Source: CAXXOK01 sp963666755 (GTDB lineage Bacteria; Bacillota; Clostridia; Christensenellales; Aristaeellaceae). Taken from it: 64,000 nt of DNA. Made by a program: the position numbers and the translations under genes. The stretch covers positions 496,001 through 560,000 of the forward strand of contig CAXXGW010000009.1 of NCBI GenBank assembly GCA_963666755.2. Reading direction: 5' to 3'. The notes beneath the pieces were generated by a model, which searched no databases, was not told where the DNA came from, and saw only the letters and a list, made by a program, of their open reading frames with translations. This document shows positions 26,004 through 34,956 of the stretch, piece after piece. Positions within the stretch are counted from its first letter, which is position 1. Each line of letters starts with the position of its first letter.

Positions 26004-26040
26004 CGCAAGCCCGGCTTGCGGCCGGAAGCCCACGGCTTCC
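26004..26040 (-). promoter_or_regulatory. Twin hairpins in the purC leader
   Basis: Two perfect 7-bp stems with 3-base loops lie almost end to end: CGCAAGC/GCTTGCG (26004-26020) and GGAAGCC/GGCTTCC (26024-26040). The first directly abuts the Shine-Dalgarno (GGGAGG on the minus strand, 26004-25999), so it could tune translation. No known riboswitch consensus is recognised. Confidence 0.5.
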
Positions 26041-26064
26041 CACCCTTGCCTGTAATGCGCAACT

Positions 26065-26104
26065 ATTGTAGCACGATCCGGGTACGCCCGCAAGCGCGGG
26101 GCGT
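26065..26104 (-). promoter_or_regulatory. Promoter of purC, with -35 in a hairpin
   Basis: TTGCGG (26093-26088) and TACAAT (26070-26065) are 17 bases apart on the minus strand. The -35 lies at the loop end of an imperfect hairpin (26084-26104). Confidence 0.6.
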
Positions 26105-26118
26105 GGCGCGGCATAGAC

Positions 26119-26157
26119 AAAACCGGGGCGAATACGGCTTTGCCGTGTTCGCCCCGG
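26119..26157 (-). terminator. Terminator of the BIG2 surface-protein gene
   Basis: A 16-bp stem with a single mismatch (26123-26138 with 26142-26157) and TTT loop, followed on the minus strand by TTTTGTC; it lies 12 bases after the gene's stop codon. Confidence 0.85.
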
Positions 26158-26168
26158 AATGCGCGCGC

Positions 26169-27923
26169 TCAGTGCACCAGCGCCAGTACGTCGGAATTGG
26201 CAGGGTAGCTGACCCACTCCAGCTGGCTGTCGGTCAGGGTGTAGTTTTTCTGCAGCTTGCCGTTGCGGTCGTAGAAGCCCGTGTCGGTGCTCCAGCCGGT
26301 AATACAGAAGCACAGCTCCGCCAGCCCGTCAAAATCACTGGCATTATAGAAGGTAAAGCGGCCGTGCCTGCTGCTCTCGCCCGGGGCCAGCGCCATGTTG
26401 TAGGAGCCTTCCAGCACATAGGCGTCGCCGATGGTGCTCATCACGATCGGTTGCAGGCTCAGGTCATACCCCTGCATCAGGAAACGCACCTGCGTGATGT
26501 TCATGTCCGACTGGTTTTTCACCGTCAGGTAAGGTTTGCCGTCGCGGATGGACACTTCCGTCACGGTTACGGCGTGGCGCAGGCTGCCCACATCCACATA
26601 CACTTCGACGGTAAATGATCCGTCTTCGGTGGTGCCGGTCACCTTGCAGCGGCCCCAGCGGCGGCCCTTGACGCTGAAACGGTTGGTGGTGCCCTTGACG
26701 GAAGCGATTCCCTCATCGCTGCTGACCCAGGTCATCGCCTTATTGGAGGCGTTGGAGGGTGAGATGGTGGCCGTAAAGCTGTCGCGGCTGCCGACGCTCA
26801 CGCGCACATCCTTGTACTTGTAACTGACGCCGGTTACCGGCACAATCACTTCGACGGTGGCAGCGGCGCGCTTCTTGCTGCCGTCGGTTGTAGTCGCGTA
26901 CACGATGGTTTTCCCGCCGGATACGCCGGTGACCACGCCGTTTTCATCCACGGTGGCGATGCGCTTGTTCTTGACGGAGTAAGTCACGGTCTTGTCGGTG
27001 GTAGCGTCGGGCAGGACGTTGGCATACACCTGCGTGGTCTGGCCGACCAGCACGCTGTAAAGCGAGGTGTCAAAGGATACGCTCTGCGCAAGCTCCATGC
27101 CCTGCACCGGGATGGCAACCGACACGGCGGGGTCGGCGCTGCTGGCGCACAGAATCTGCGTCTGACCGACGCTTACGAGGGTCACCTGCCCCTTGGCGTT
27201 CACGGTAGCGATGCTCTCGTCGGCGGAGGTCCACTGCACGGTTTTATCGTTGGCGGTGGTGGGGGAGACGGTTGCCTTGAGCTGCACCTTGCGCCCTGCA
27301 GGGCCGGAGACGCTCTCCGGGGTTACGGTGATGCCCTCGGGCAGCTGCGCCACGGTTACGGCGTACACGGCCTTGGCATAGCCGTCCGTGGATTGAACGG
27401 TGATTTTCGCAGTGCCGCGCTTGACGCCGGTCACGACGCCGTCGGCCGTGACGGTGGCTACGCTTTCGCTGGAGGATTCATAAGTTGCGCCCTGCAAGGT
27501 TGCGTCCGCAGGTTCATAGGCCACCTGCAATGCGAGCGTCTGCCCGACGGCTACGGTATCGGCCGCGGCTGTGACGGTCAGCTTTTGCACGGGCTGCACC
27601 ACCTGCACGGGGATGGACTGCGATACCGTGGGATCGTACACGCTGGTGGCGGTCAGCTGGCAGGTGCCGAGGGCCACGCCCGTGACGACGCCCTTGGCGG
27701 TTACGGTCGCAACGGTTTCGTCGCTGGTGGTATACCTGATGCCCTTTTTGGTTGCCAGGTAGGGCTTTGCGGCGGCGCGCGCCGTTGTGCTTTTCCCGAC
27801 GGCTACGCATACCGTATCCACCGGGAAGGTTACGGTGGTGGTTTCCCCCAGGGCAACGCCAGCCGGCAACAGCAATCCGCTGAGCAGGGTCAGGATCAGC
27901 AGCAGGGTCAGGGTTTTTTTCAT
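26169..27923 (-). CDS. Secreted protein with tandem BIG2 (bacterial Ig-like) domains
   Basis: 584 residues. A signal peptide (MKKTLTLLLILTLLSGLLL..., cleavage near residue 26) is followed by five BIG2-like domains of about 80 residues each, recognised by repeats such as YTTSDETVATVTAKGVVTGV, YESSSESVATVTADGVVTGV and WTSADESIATVNAKGQV; the fifth is the most diverged. The last 130 residues form a different beta-rich domain (VTVTEVSIRDGKPYLTVKN...), seen at the C-terminus of other clostridial BIG2 proteins. No LPXTG anchor or S-layer homology domain is seen, so it is probably released or held non-covalently. Monocistronic, with its own extended -10 promoter and terminator. Confidence 0.92.
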   Translation of the reverse strand: MKKTLTLLLILTLLSGLLLPAGVALGETTTVTFPVDTVCVAVGKSTTARAAAKPYLATKKGIRYTTSDETVATVTAKGVVTGVALGTCQLTATSVYDPTVSQSIPVQVVQPVQKLTVTAAADTVAVGQTLALQVAYEPADATLQGATYESSSESVATVTADGVVTGVKRGTAKITVQSTDGYAKAVYAVTVAQLPEGITVTPESVSGPAGRKVQLKATVSPTTANDKTVQWTSADESIATVNAKGQVTLVSVGQTQILCASSADPAVSVAIPVQGMELAQSVSFDTSLYSVLVGQTTQVYANVLPDATTDKTVTYSVKNKRIATVDENGVVTGVSGGKTIVYATTTDGSKKRAAATVEVIVPVTGVSYKYKDVRVSVGSRDSFTATISPSNASNKAMTWVSSDEGIASVKGTTNRFSVKGRRWGRCKVTGTTEDGSFTVEVYVDVGSLRHAVTVTEVSIRDGKPYLTVKNQSDMNITQVRFLMQGYDLSLQPIVMSTIGDAYVLEGSYNMALAPGESSRHGRFTFYNASDFDGLAELCFCITGWSTDTGFYDRNGKLQKNYTLTDSQLEWVSYPANSDVLALVH

Positions 27924-27982
27924 GGCGATCCCTCCATTATAAAGTACAAAGTACCTGTAATTATCGGTTTTTAGCTCTTTTC

Positions 27983-27991
27983 ATTATACCA
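27983..27991 (-). promoter_or_regulatory. Extended -10 promoter of the BIG2 gene
   Basis: TGG-TATAAT on the minus strand (27991-27983), an extended -10 box with no good -35. The leader also contains a direct repeat of AAAGTAC at 27941-27954; a second TATAAT there overlaps the ribosome binding site and is probably not a promoter. Confidence 0.55.
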
Positions 27992-28206
27992 TAGTCGAAG
28001 GCGTTTGCCTACCTCAAACGCTTTGTTTTGCAGACGCGGCGGGCCTTTGCGGCAAAACAAAAAAAATACGGAGGAGAATTGTCAAAAATCTAACACGCCG
28101 GCAGGATTTACAGGGGAGCATAGAGAACATAAAGAATTGGGAATAAATTGAGCTTTTTCAATACTATCCCCTGAAGACCATTGAACCCGACGGAAGGAGA
28201 ACGGAA
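27992..28206. other. Divergent intergenic region before the decarboxylase operon
   Basis: An AT-richer stretch. Inverted repeats occur at about 27998-28024 (AAGGCGTTTG/CAAACGCTTT) and 28025-28060 (GTTTTGC/GCAAAAC, followed by an A-run). Candidate plus-strand promoters are weak: TTTACA (28107) with TAAAGA (28130) at 17 bases. A small ATTGA/TCAAT hairpin lies at 28147-28162. GGAAGGAGA just upstream of 28207 is the ribosome binding site. Confidence 0.4.
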
Positions 28207-29679
28207 ATGCAGAACTCTCAAGACCTCAACAAGGTGCAGGAGCTTCGCACCGCCCTGAGCGCAGGCGAGGAGAAACGCCTCAAGGCACAGCGCGATGCCG
28301 GCAAGCTGACTGCCCGCGAGCGCATCGAGAAGCTCGTGGATGCGGGCAGCTTTGTGGAGCTGTTTGCACTGGTAAGCGGGAACGACGGCGCGGCGGGCGT
28401 TGTCACGGGTTACGCAACGATTCAGGATCGACCGGTCTACCTCTTTGCGCAGGATTTTACGGTGCACGGCGGCGCCATGGGCAAACTGCAGGCCCAGAAA
28501 ATCAACAAAACGCTCGACCTAGCCCTCAAGACGGGCGCGCCCGTGCTCGCCCTTTGCGACAGCGCCGGTGTGCGGATTGACGAAGGCGCCGAGGCGATGA
28601 ACGCGTATGCCGAGATTTATAAGAACCTTTCGCGGCTCAGCGGCGTTTGCCCCACGGTCGCGGTGGTGCTGGGCCCCTGTATTGGCGGCGCGGCGCTGAT
28701 CGCGCAGCTGGCGGACGTGAGCGTGATGGCTAAGAATGTCGGCTCCATGATGGTTTTTGGCCCGCAGGTGCTGGCCGCCATGAACGGCATGGACGTGAAA
28801 ATCGACGCGCTGGGCGGCGCGGACCTGATGGCCAAGCAGGGCGCCTGCTCGCTGGTGGCCGCCGATGAGGACGAAGCCCTCACCCTGGCCGCTCGCGTGC
28901 TTGCGTTGCTGCCCGGCTGCAACGCCGAGGATGCGGACCTGGTGGACGGCGATGATCTGAACCGTCTGCTGCCCGCCATGGATGCCGCCGACGTGGATGC
29001 GCTTTTGAACCAGACGCTGGACGCGGGCACGATGCTGGAGCTCAAGGCCGCGTACGAAACCGGCGTGCGTACCGTGATGGGCCGCATCGGCGGCCGCTCG
29101 GTGGGCGTGGTTGCGACTGCCGCCGGTTACCTGACCGCCGGCGCGCTGCAGAAGGCCGCCCGGTTTGTGCATTTTATGGATTGCTTCAACCTGCCTGTGG
29201 TCAGCTTTGTGAACACCAGCGGCGTGCAGGTGGATAAGCTGGACAACCAGAGCTGGCTGATGAACGCGCAGAGCCAGCTGCTCTACGCCTATGCCACCGC
29301 GACAAGCCCCAAGGTTGCGGTCATTACCGGCAGCGCCGTCGGGCAGGCTTACATTGCCATGGGCGGCAAAGCCAACGCGGATGTGACCTTCGCCTGGCCC
29401 GGCGCCGTCGTAAGCGCGCTGACCCCCGAGGCCGCCGTGGCGGTGCTGTACACCGAGCAGGTGAAGGCCGATAAAGCCGCCCCCGCCGAAGCGCGCGCCA
29501 AGTATGCCCAGGCTTACATCGACGATGTGGCCGGCGCCCTGAACGCCGCCAAAGCCGGTTTGGTGGATGACGTGATCGATCCTGCCCAGACGCGCAAGCT
29601 CCTGATCGCCACGCTGGAAATGCTGGAGAGCAAGCGCGACAGCAACCCCGCCAAGAAGCATGGCAACATGCCCCTTTGA
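28207..29679 (+). CDS. Acyl-CoA carboxyltransferase, methylmalonyl-CoA decarboxylase alpha type (MmdA-like)
   Basis: 490 residues of the biotin-dependent carboxyltransferase family (12S type). Both crotonase-like halves are present: N-terminal KLTARERIEKLVDAGSFVEL, VYLFAQDFTVHGGAMG, ALCDSAGVRIDEG and LGPCIGGAAL, and C-terminal MGRIGGRSVGVVATAAG, FVNTSGVQVDKLDNQSW and GQAYIAMGGKAN. It would move CO2 from a short acyl-CoA (methylmalonyl-, malonyl- or glutaconyl-CoA are the known options) to biotin. It differs from canonical MmdA in several stretches (no classical P-x3-GGE motif), so the substrate is open. First gene of a five-gene operon with OadG-, biotin- and OadB-type subunits. Confidence 0.9.
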   Translation: MQNSQDLNKVQELRTALSAGEEKRLKAQRDAGKLTARERIEKLVDAGSFVELFALVSGNDGAAGVVTGYATIQDRPVYLFAQDFTVHGGAMGKLQAQKINKTLDLALKTGAPVLALCDSAGVRIDEGAEAMNAYAEIYKNLSRLSGVCPTVAVVLGPCIGGAALIAQLADVSVMAKNVGSMMVFGPQVLAAMNGMDVKIDALGGADLMAKQGACSLVAADEDEALTLAARVLALLPGCNAEDADLVDGDDLNRLLPAMDAADVDALLNQTLDAGTMLELKAAYETGVRTVMGRIGGRSVGVVATAAGYLTAGALQKAARFVHFMDCFNLPVVSFVNTSGVQVDKLDNQSWLMNAQSQLLYAYATATSPKVAVITGSAVGQAYIAMGGKANADVTFAWPGAVVSALTPEAAVAVLYTEQVKADKAAPAEARAKYAQAYIDDVAGALNAAKAGLVDDVIDPAQTRKLLIATLEMLESKRDSNPAKKHGNMPL

Positions 29680-29700
29680 GCGTGAAAGGAAGGTTCGACC

Positions 29701-30045
29701 ATGAATGAGTTGATTTTCGGCCTTTCCGTGGCGCTGGTCGGCATGGGCGTCGTGTTTGTGGGCCTTGTAATCCTGATCGGCTGTATCAAACTGATTAGGA
29801 TCGCCGGCACCGAACGGAAACCCAAGGCCGCCCAAACCGGCGCGAAGGAAATCGCTGCCGAGCCCGCGGTGGAAATCGCCGCGGCCGAGGGCGTCACGCC
29901 GGATGTGCTGGCCGCCATCACCGCCGCCATCGCCGCCGTGTGGGAAGGCGATACAGGCTTTGTGGTACGCCGCGTGCGCCGCGTGCATAACGCGCCGGCC
30001 TGGAACCGCGCCGGGCGCGAGGATCAGATTTACAGCCGGATGTAA
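29701..30045 (+). CDS. OadG-family small membrane subunit of Na+-pumping decarboxylase
   Basis: 114 residues: a single N-terminal membrane segment in ELIFGLSVALVGMGVVFVGL, exactly the OadG/MmdD signature, then a charged linker and a short cytoplasmic tail. In the oxaloacetate and methylmalonyl-CoA decarboxylases this subunit holds the peripheral carboxyltransferase on the membrane beta subunit. The tail sequence VVRRVRRVHNAPAWNRAGR is typical of clostridial versions. It lies 21 bases after the MmdA-like gene with AAGGAAGG upstream. Confidence 0.88.
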   Translation: MNELIFGLSVALVGMGVVFVGLVILIGCIKLIRIAGTERKPKAAQTGAKEIAAEPAVEIAAAEGVTPDVLAAITAAIAAVWEGDTGFVVRRVRRVHNAPAWNRAGREDQIYSRM

Positions 30046-30103
30046 CGCCGCCATGAGCGGCAGGCTCTAAGGGCTATTTAGACAACACAAGGAGGATACA
30101 CCC

Positions 30104-30493
<390 letters not shown>

Positions 30494-30539
30494 CGCCATC
30501 GCACTTCCCATAACGCGATAAAGGAGTGGATGGACGACC

Positions 30540-31778
30540 ATGGAAAGTTTCAACTTGGGCGAAAGCCTGGTCAAACTGGCGCAACAATCCGGCATCATGA
30601 TGCTGATCCAGCAGCCGCAGAGCCTCATCATGCTGACTGTCTCCTGCGTGCTGATTTACCTGGCAGTCGTTAAAAAGTATGAGCCGCTTTTGCTTTTGCC
30701 GATTGCCTTTGGCATGCTGCTGGCGAACCTGCCGCTGGCCGGACTGATGGACGGCCCGACCTATGAGTACTTTACCGAAGCGGTGCACAGCGGCAAAACC
30801 GGCGTGCCCGTAATCCTGCAGGACGGCTCGACCGTCTACCAGTACATCAAACAGGCCGGCGGCCTGCTGTACTACCTGTACCAGGGCGTCAAGCTGGGTA
30901 TTTACCCGCCGCTGATCTTCCTGGGCGTGGGCGCGATGACGGACTTCGGCCCGCTGATTGCCAACCCCAAGAGTCTGCTGCTGGGCGCTGCGGCGCAGCT
31001 GGGCATCTTCGTGACGTTTATCGGCGCGCAGCTGCTTGGCTTCACCCCTGCGGAGAGCAGCTCCATCGGCATCATCGGCGGTGCGGACGGCCCGACCGCC
31101 ATCTACCTGACCGGTAAACTGGCCCCGCATCTGCTGGGCCCCATCGCTGTGGCGGCATACAGCTACATGGCGCTGGTACCGGTTATCCAGCCGCCGATCA
31201 TGCGCGCGCTGACCACGAAAAAAGAGCGCATGATCGTCATGGAACAGCTCCGACCCGTCACCAAGCGGGAGAAGATTATCTTCCCCATCGCGGTGACCAT
31301 CATCGTGAGCCTGCTGCTGCCCTCCGCGGCGCCGTTGATCGGTATGCTGATGCTGGGCAACCTGTTCCGGGAAAGCGGCGTGGTGGAGAGGTTGAACAAG
31401 ACCGCCCAGAACGAGCTGAGCAACATCGTGGTTATCTTCCTGGGTACCACGGTGGGCGCGACGGCCAACGCCGCCACCTTCCTGAAACTGCAGACGCTGG
31501 AAATTATCGTCCTGGGCGTGTTCGCCTTCGGGTTTGGCACGGCGGGCGGCGTGCTGCTGGGCAAGCTGATGAACAAGCTCAGCGGTGGCAAGATCAACCC
31601 GCTGATCGGCTCCGCGGGCGTATCCGCCGTACCGATGGCGGCGCGCGTCAGCCAGGTGGAAGGCCAGAAGGCCAACCCGGGCAACTTCCTGCTGATGCAC
31701 GCCATGGGGCCCAACGTAGCCGGTGTGATCGGCTCCGCGATCGCCGCGGGCATCCTGCTGAGCATGTTTGGCGCCTGA
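30540..31778 (+). CDS. Na+-translocating decarboxylase beta subunit (OadB/MmdB/GcdB type)
   Basis: 412 residues with about nine to eleven hydrophobic segments. It decarboxylates carboxybiotin and exports Na+. The diagnostic loop SSIGIIGGADGPTAIYLTG carries the essential aspartate (D183) and the C-terminal MHAMGPNVAGVIGSA segment corresponds to the second conserved Na+-site region of OadB. The N-terminal part has the re-entrant ending PPLIFLGVGAMTDFGPL. Length and motifs fit any of the oxaloacetate, methylmalonyl-CoA or glutaconyl-CoA decarboxylases, so only the type can be stated. ATG preceded by GGAGTGGATGGACG. Confidence 0.96.
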   Translation: MESFNLGESLVKLAQQSGIMMLIQQPQSLIMLTVSCVLIYLAVVKKYEPLLLLPIAFGMLLANLPLAGLMDGPTYEYFTEAVHSGKTGVPVILQDGSTVYQYIKQAGGLLYYLYQGVKLGIYPPLIFLGVGAMTDFGPLIANPKSLLLGAAAQLGIFVTFIGAQLLGFTPAESSSIGIIGGADGPTAIYLTGKLAPHLLGPIAVAAYSYMALVPVIQPPIMRALTTKKERMIVMEQLRPVTKREKIIFPIAVTIIVSLLLPSAAPLIGMLMLGNLFRESGVVERLNKTAQNELSNIVVIFLGTTVGATANAATFLKLQTLEIIVLGVFAFGFGTAGGVLLGKLMNKLSGGKINPLIGSAGVSAVPMAARVSQVEGQKANPGNFLLMHAMGPNVAGVIGSAIAAGILLSMFGA

Positions 31779-31816
31779 GCGCGGCCGCATCCTGACGTTT
31801 GAAAGGAGAACCTGTT

Positions 31817-33217
31817 ATGCCTAAAGTCGGAATTACCGATACGATCCTGCGCGACGCACACCAGAGCCAGGCGGCGACGCGCATGCGGATTTCGCAGATG
31901 ACCCCCGCCTTCGAGCGGTTGGATAAGGTAGGCTACTACTCGCTGGAGTGCTGGGGTGGCGCGACGTTTGACAGCTGCCTGCGCTTCCTGAACGAGGATC
32001 CGTGGGAGCGCCTGCGCACGCTGCGCAAGGGCTTGCCCAACACCAAGTTGCAGATGCTGCTGCGCGGCCAGAACATTCTGGGCTATAAGCACTATGCCGA
32101 CGACGTGGTCGATTTCTTCGTGAAAAAGACCCTCGAAAACGGCTGCGATATCATTCGCTGCTTTGACGCGCTCAACGATCTGCGTAACATGCAGACGGCC
32201 GTGAGCGCCACCAAGAAGTACAAGGGCATCGCCGAGGTGGCCATGAGCTACACCATCAGCCCCGTGCACACGGAGGATTACTTCGTGAAGCTCGCGGGCG
32301 AGATTGCCAAGATGGGTGCGGACATTATCTGCATCAAGGATATGGCGAACCTCCTGCTGCCGTATTCCGCCTACAGCCTCGTTAAGCGCCTGAAGGCCGA
32401 AACCGGCCTGCCGATCGTGCTGCATACGCACGATACCACCGGCACCGGCGCCATGACCCTGCTTAAGGCGGTCGAGGCGGGTGTGGACGTGATCGATACC
32501 GCGCTCAGCCCCCTGGGCGGCGGCACCTCGCAGCCTTCTACCGAGGCGATGGTCGCCACGCTGCAGGGCAGCGAGTATGACACGGGCCTCGACCTGAAAC
32601 TGCTGATCGACCTAGCCGGCTACTTCCGCGGCGTTGCGGATACGCTGACCAAGGAAGGTTTCCGCGACCCGGCCCGCGTTCTGGCGACCGACGCCAACAC
32701 GCTGCTGTACCAGGTGCCCGGCGGGATGCTGAGCAACCTGATCGGCCAGCTGAAGGAAGCCAATGCCATGGACAAGTACTACGACGTGCTGGCCGAAGTG
32801 CCGCGTGTACGCAAAGACTTCGGCTATCCGCCGCTGGTGACACCCACCAGCCAGATCGTGGGCACCCAGGCTGTGATGAACGTGCTGGGTGGCGAGCGGT
32901 ACAAGATGGCGTCCAAGGAATCCAAGGCGCTGCTGCGCGGCGAGTATGGCCGCCTGCCCGCGCCGGTGGACGAAGACGTGCGCAAGAAGGTCATCGGCGA
33001 TGCCGAAGTGATTACGCACCGCCCCGCCGACGACATCCCGCCGGAACTGGACAAGTACCGCGAAGAAATCCGCGATTACTACCAGCAGGAAGAGGACGTA
33101 CTCAGCTACGCGCTGTTCCCGCAGGTTGCCATCAAGTTCTTCCAGTACCGCCAGGCCAAGCAGCTGGGCGTGGACAGCACCATGCTGGACAAAGACCAGA
33201 AAACGATGCCCGTGTAA
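31817..33217 (+). CDS. Pyruvate/oxaloacetate carboxyltransferase (5S/OadA type, without biotin domain)
   Basis: 466 residues, TIM-barrel carboxyltransferase acting on oxaloacetate/pyruvate. Metal-site motifs are ITDTILRDAHQS near residue 6, CIKDMANLL with the carbamylated lysine, and LHTHDTTGTG; the substrate motif ECWGGATFDSC is near residue 45, and DTALSPLGGGTSQPS follows. It stops after the conserved C-terminal funnel and lacks the biotinyl domain of OadA, so it must use the carrier encoded at 30104. ATG at 31817 has AAGGAG 8 bases upstream. Last gene of the operon, followed by a terminator. Confidence 0.95.
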   Translation: MPKVGITDTILRDAHQSQAATRMRISQMTPAFERLDKVGYYSLECWGGATFDSCLRFLNEDPWERLRTLRKGLPNTKLQMLLRGQNILGYKHYADDVVDFFVKKTLENGCDIIRCFDALNDLRNMQTAVSATKKYKGIAEVAMSYTISPVHTEDYFVKLAGEIAKMGADIICIKDMANLLLPYSAYSLVKRLKAETGLPIVLHTHDTTGTGAMTLLKAVEAGVDVIDTALSPLGGGTSQPSTEAMVATLQGSEYDTGLDLKLLIDLAGYFRGVADTLTKEGFRDPARVLATDANTLLYQVPGGMLSNLIGQLKEANAMDKYYDVLAEVPRVRKDFGYPPLVTPTSQIVGTQAVMNVLGGERYKMASKESKALLRGEYGRLPAPVDEDVRKKVIGDAEVITHRPADDIPPELDKYREEIRDYYQQEEDVLSYALFPQVAIKFFQYRQAKQLGVDSTMLDKDQKTMPV

Positions 33218-33230
33218 GGCATTGCAAGCC

Positions 33231-33273
33231 AGAAGCCCGACGCACGCAAGTGCGCCGGGCTTCTTTGCTGTTT
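33231..33273 (+). terminator. Terminator of the decarboxylase operon
   Basis: 15-bp stem with one mismatch (33231-33245 with 33250-33264), GCAA loop, then TTGCTGTTT. Confidence 0.85.
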
Positions 33274-33295
33274 AACCCATGCTCCGCCATAGCAC

Positions 33296-33540
33296 AAGGG
33301 GTCAAGGGCCGACAGCCTTTGCGGCGGTTAAGCGTCGGAGGGAAGCGTGCGCCCAGTAACCGCTCCGCCGCAGGCGAAGGCGACCCGCAGGCGGGGCGAG
33401 AAACGAGAAGGCAAACGACAGTACGGACTGCGAAGGTTTAACGCCCGGGTCTGAACCGGCAAATCTATTGTGATGCGTATGCGGTGATATGAGCGAGCCG
33501 CCCGAAGGGCTAGGAAGCAAGCATGTAATATACCCAGCAT
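33296..33540. repeat. Diverged relative of the 208-bp repeat
   Basis: Begins AAGGGGTCAAGGGCCGACAG, matching block A of the repeat at 7868, and near its end carries GAGCGAGCCGCCCGAAGGGC followed by TA-GAAGCAAGC, matching block B. The middle is longer and unlike the tandem copies, with several GC-rich inverted segments. No gene is seen. Confidence 0.6.
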
Positions 33541-33554
33541 ATAGGGAGCGATGG

Positions 33555-33977
33555 TTAAAACGTTTCCGGATCGCGGATCATCAGCCGGTCGTGCTCGTTG
33601 TGGAAGCCGAGCTTCTCATACAGGCCGTTGGCAGTTTGCGTCAGTAAAAGTCCCTTGCCGCGGCAAAGCTTCGGATGGGACAGCGCGTAGCGCACCATCG
33701 CAAGCCCAAGCCCTTTGCCGCGCTCCGCCTCGTCCACAATCACATCAGCCAGGTAGTACATGGTGCCGTGGTCGGATGTGATGCGCAGAAAGCCGACCAG
33801 CCGTCCATCCGGCGCGAAAACCCCAAAGGGCGCGGAATGCCGCAGGCTCCTGCGCGTAACGGCGGGCGTGCGCGACTTGGCCCAGTAGGTTTGCTTAAGC
33901 AGCGGCAGAATGGCGCGGACGCGGAATTTCCACCGTTTGCAGCTGATGGTGTAGCCTTGCAGGTGCAGGTCTTTCAT
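33555..33977 (-). CDS. GNAT family N-acetyltransferase
   Basis: 140 residues, a single compact GNAT domain: VGFLRITSDHGTMYYLADVIVD followed by the acetyl-CoA loop EAERGKGLGLAMV and the final strand NGLYEKLGFHNE. Acceptor unknown; small stand-alone GNATs of this sort acetylate amines, antibiotics or protein N-termini. It starts 27 bases after the TraB/GumN gene, with GGGAGG upstream, and probably closes the operon running down from 38194. Confidence 0.88.
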   Translation of the reverse strand: MKDLHLQGYTISCKRWKFRVRAILPLLKQTYWAKSRTPAVTRRSLRHSAPFGVFAPDGRLVGFLRITSDHGTMYYLADVIVDEAERGKGLGLAMVRYALSHPKLCRGKGLLLTQTANGLYEKLGFHNEHDRLMIRDPETF

Positions 33978-34004
33978 TGACGTTCCCTCCCGGTGTGTTG
34001 AAAA

Positions 34005-34955
34005 TTATGGTTCGTATACGGCTTCCACTGTGCAGCCGCGCGCCTGCAGCTGGGTAAGCAGACTGTCCTCCGGCAATACGAGGTGCATCAGCCCAACCGT
34101 AACAAAGCACGTGCCGCCCTTTTCCAGCATGGCATACAGCCGCTCCGCCATGCGTGCGTTGCGCTGGGTAATCAGAGCCTTGTGGTATTCGGCGCCTTCG
34201 GCTTCAAACCCAGGTTCCAGATAGCTTTGCAGGTACTGGTCTGCAAAGGCCTGCGCATCGCCGGCGCGCCACCATGCGGGCCAGAGGGCGATCGTGGAAT
34301 CCATCCCGCGCGCGCTGTCCGGGTGGAGGATCACCTGACACTCGCTCTCCAACAGATAGCGTTGGAGCGCATCGCTGAAGCCTTCCAGCACATCCACCTG
34401 CTCCTGCGGCGTTTCCAGATAGGCGACGGCTTTATGCAGCGGCGCGGCCTTCGCGCGCACCTGCTCTTCCACGCCCAGCGAAAGCGCCTGATTGGCGCTG
34501 TCGGCCTCGAGCTCCGCCGCTGTGGTATACACCGCCAGCGTGTTGATGACGGCCCACGGCCGCAGCCCGTCCAGCGCAGCAATGGGAAGGCCCAGATGGT
34601 CGCACACGGCGCTTACCTGCGCGTACAGATCGTCCCCAATCGCATCGGCGAGGGTCTGCCCCTCGGGCAGTGCCATGCGCGCCCGCAGCGCCGCCTTCGC
34701 CTCGGCAGAGGTGGTGTCGCACTCGTATACGAAGGTATCGGAGGCTTCCATCGCGTGCTGAATTTCCGAATGGAACGGGTACATCGCCGCGTCGCCCACG
34801 TGGATGGAACCCAGGATGTACGCCTGCCCCTGTGGCCCGCTCACTTTATACAACAGGCCCCGACTCCCTTCCGCCGCAGGCGGCACAGCCGCCAGCGCGA
34901 ACGCCGCCACCAGCGCAAACAGGGCGCGCAGGGCGGTGCGTTTCGGCTTTTGCAT
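34005..34955 (-). CDS. TraB/GumN family protein, exported
   Basis: 316 residues with a signal peptide or N-terminal anchor (about residues 8-28). The TraB/GumN pattern is present: LLYKVSGPQGQAYILGSIHVGD near the N-terminus with the conserved G-S-x-H, and TCFVTVGLMHLVLPEDSLL near the C-terminus with the second G-x-x-H. Some members are metal-dependent peptidases related to Tiki proteins; activity here is not proven. The start at 34955 has GGAGG upstream and lies one base after the helicase stop, so the two are co-translated. Confidence 0.9.
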   Translation of the reverse strand: MQKPKRTALRALFALVAAFALAAVPPAAEGSRGLLYKVSGPQGQAYILGSIHVGDAAMYPFHSEIQHAMEASDTFVYECDTTSAEAKAALRARMALPEGQTLADAIGDDLYAQVSAVCDHLGLPIAALDGLRPWAVINTLAVYTTAAELEADSANQALSLGVEEQVRAKAAPLHKAVAYLETPQEQVDVLEGFSDALQRYLLESECQVILHPDSARGMDSTIALWPAWWRAGDAQAFADQYLQSYLEPGFEAEGAEYHKALITQRNARMAERLYAMLEKGGTCFVTVGLMHLVLPEDSLLTQLQARGCTVEAVYEP

Positions 34956-34956
34956 G

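Noticed and set aside
26004..26040. Guanine or other purine riboswitch before purC
   Set aside because: The leader is only about 65 bases, with two simple hairpins and none of the conserved purine-aptamer core.
27936..27941. Second TATAAT box just upstream of the BIG2 gene
   Set aside because: It overlaps the Shine-Dalgarno region, leaving no room for a functional leader; the extended -10 at 27983 is better placed.
31817..33217. Calling the 5S carboxyltransferase pyruvate carboxylase subunit B
   Set aside because: No biotin domain is present and the operon holds OadG and OadB, which favours a Na+-pump decarboxylase; substrate assignment is kept open.
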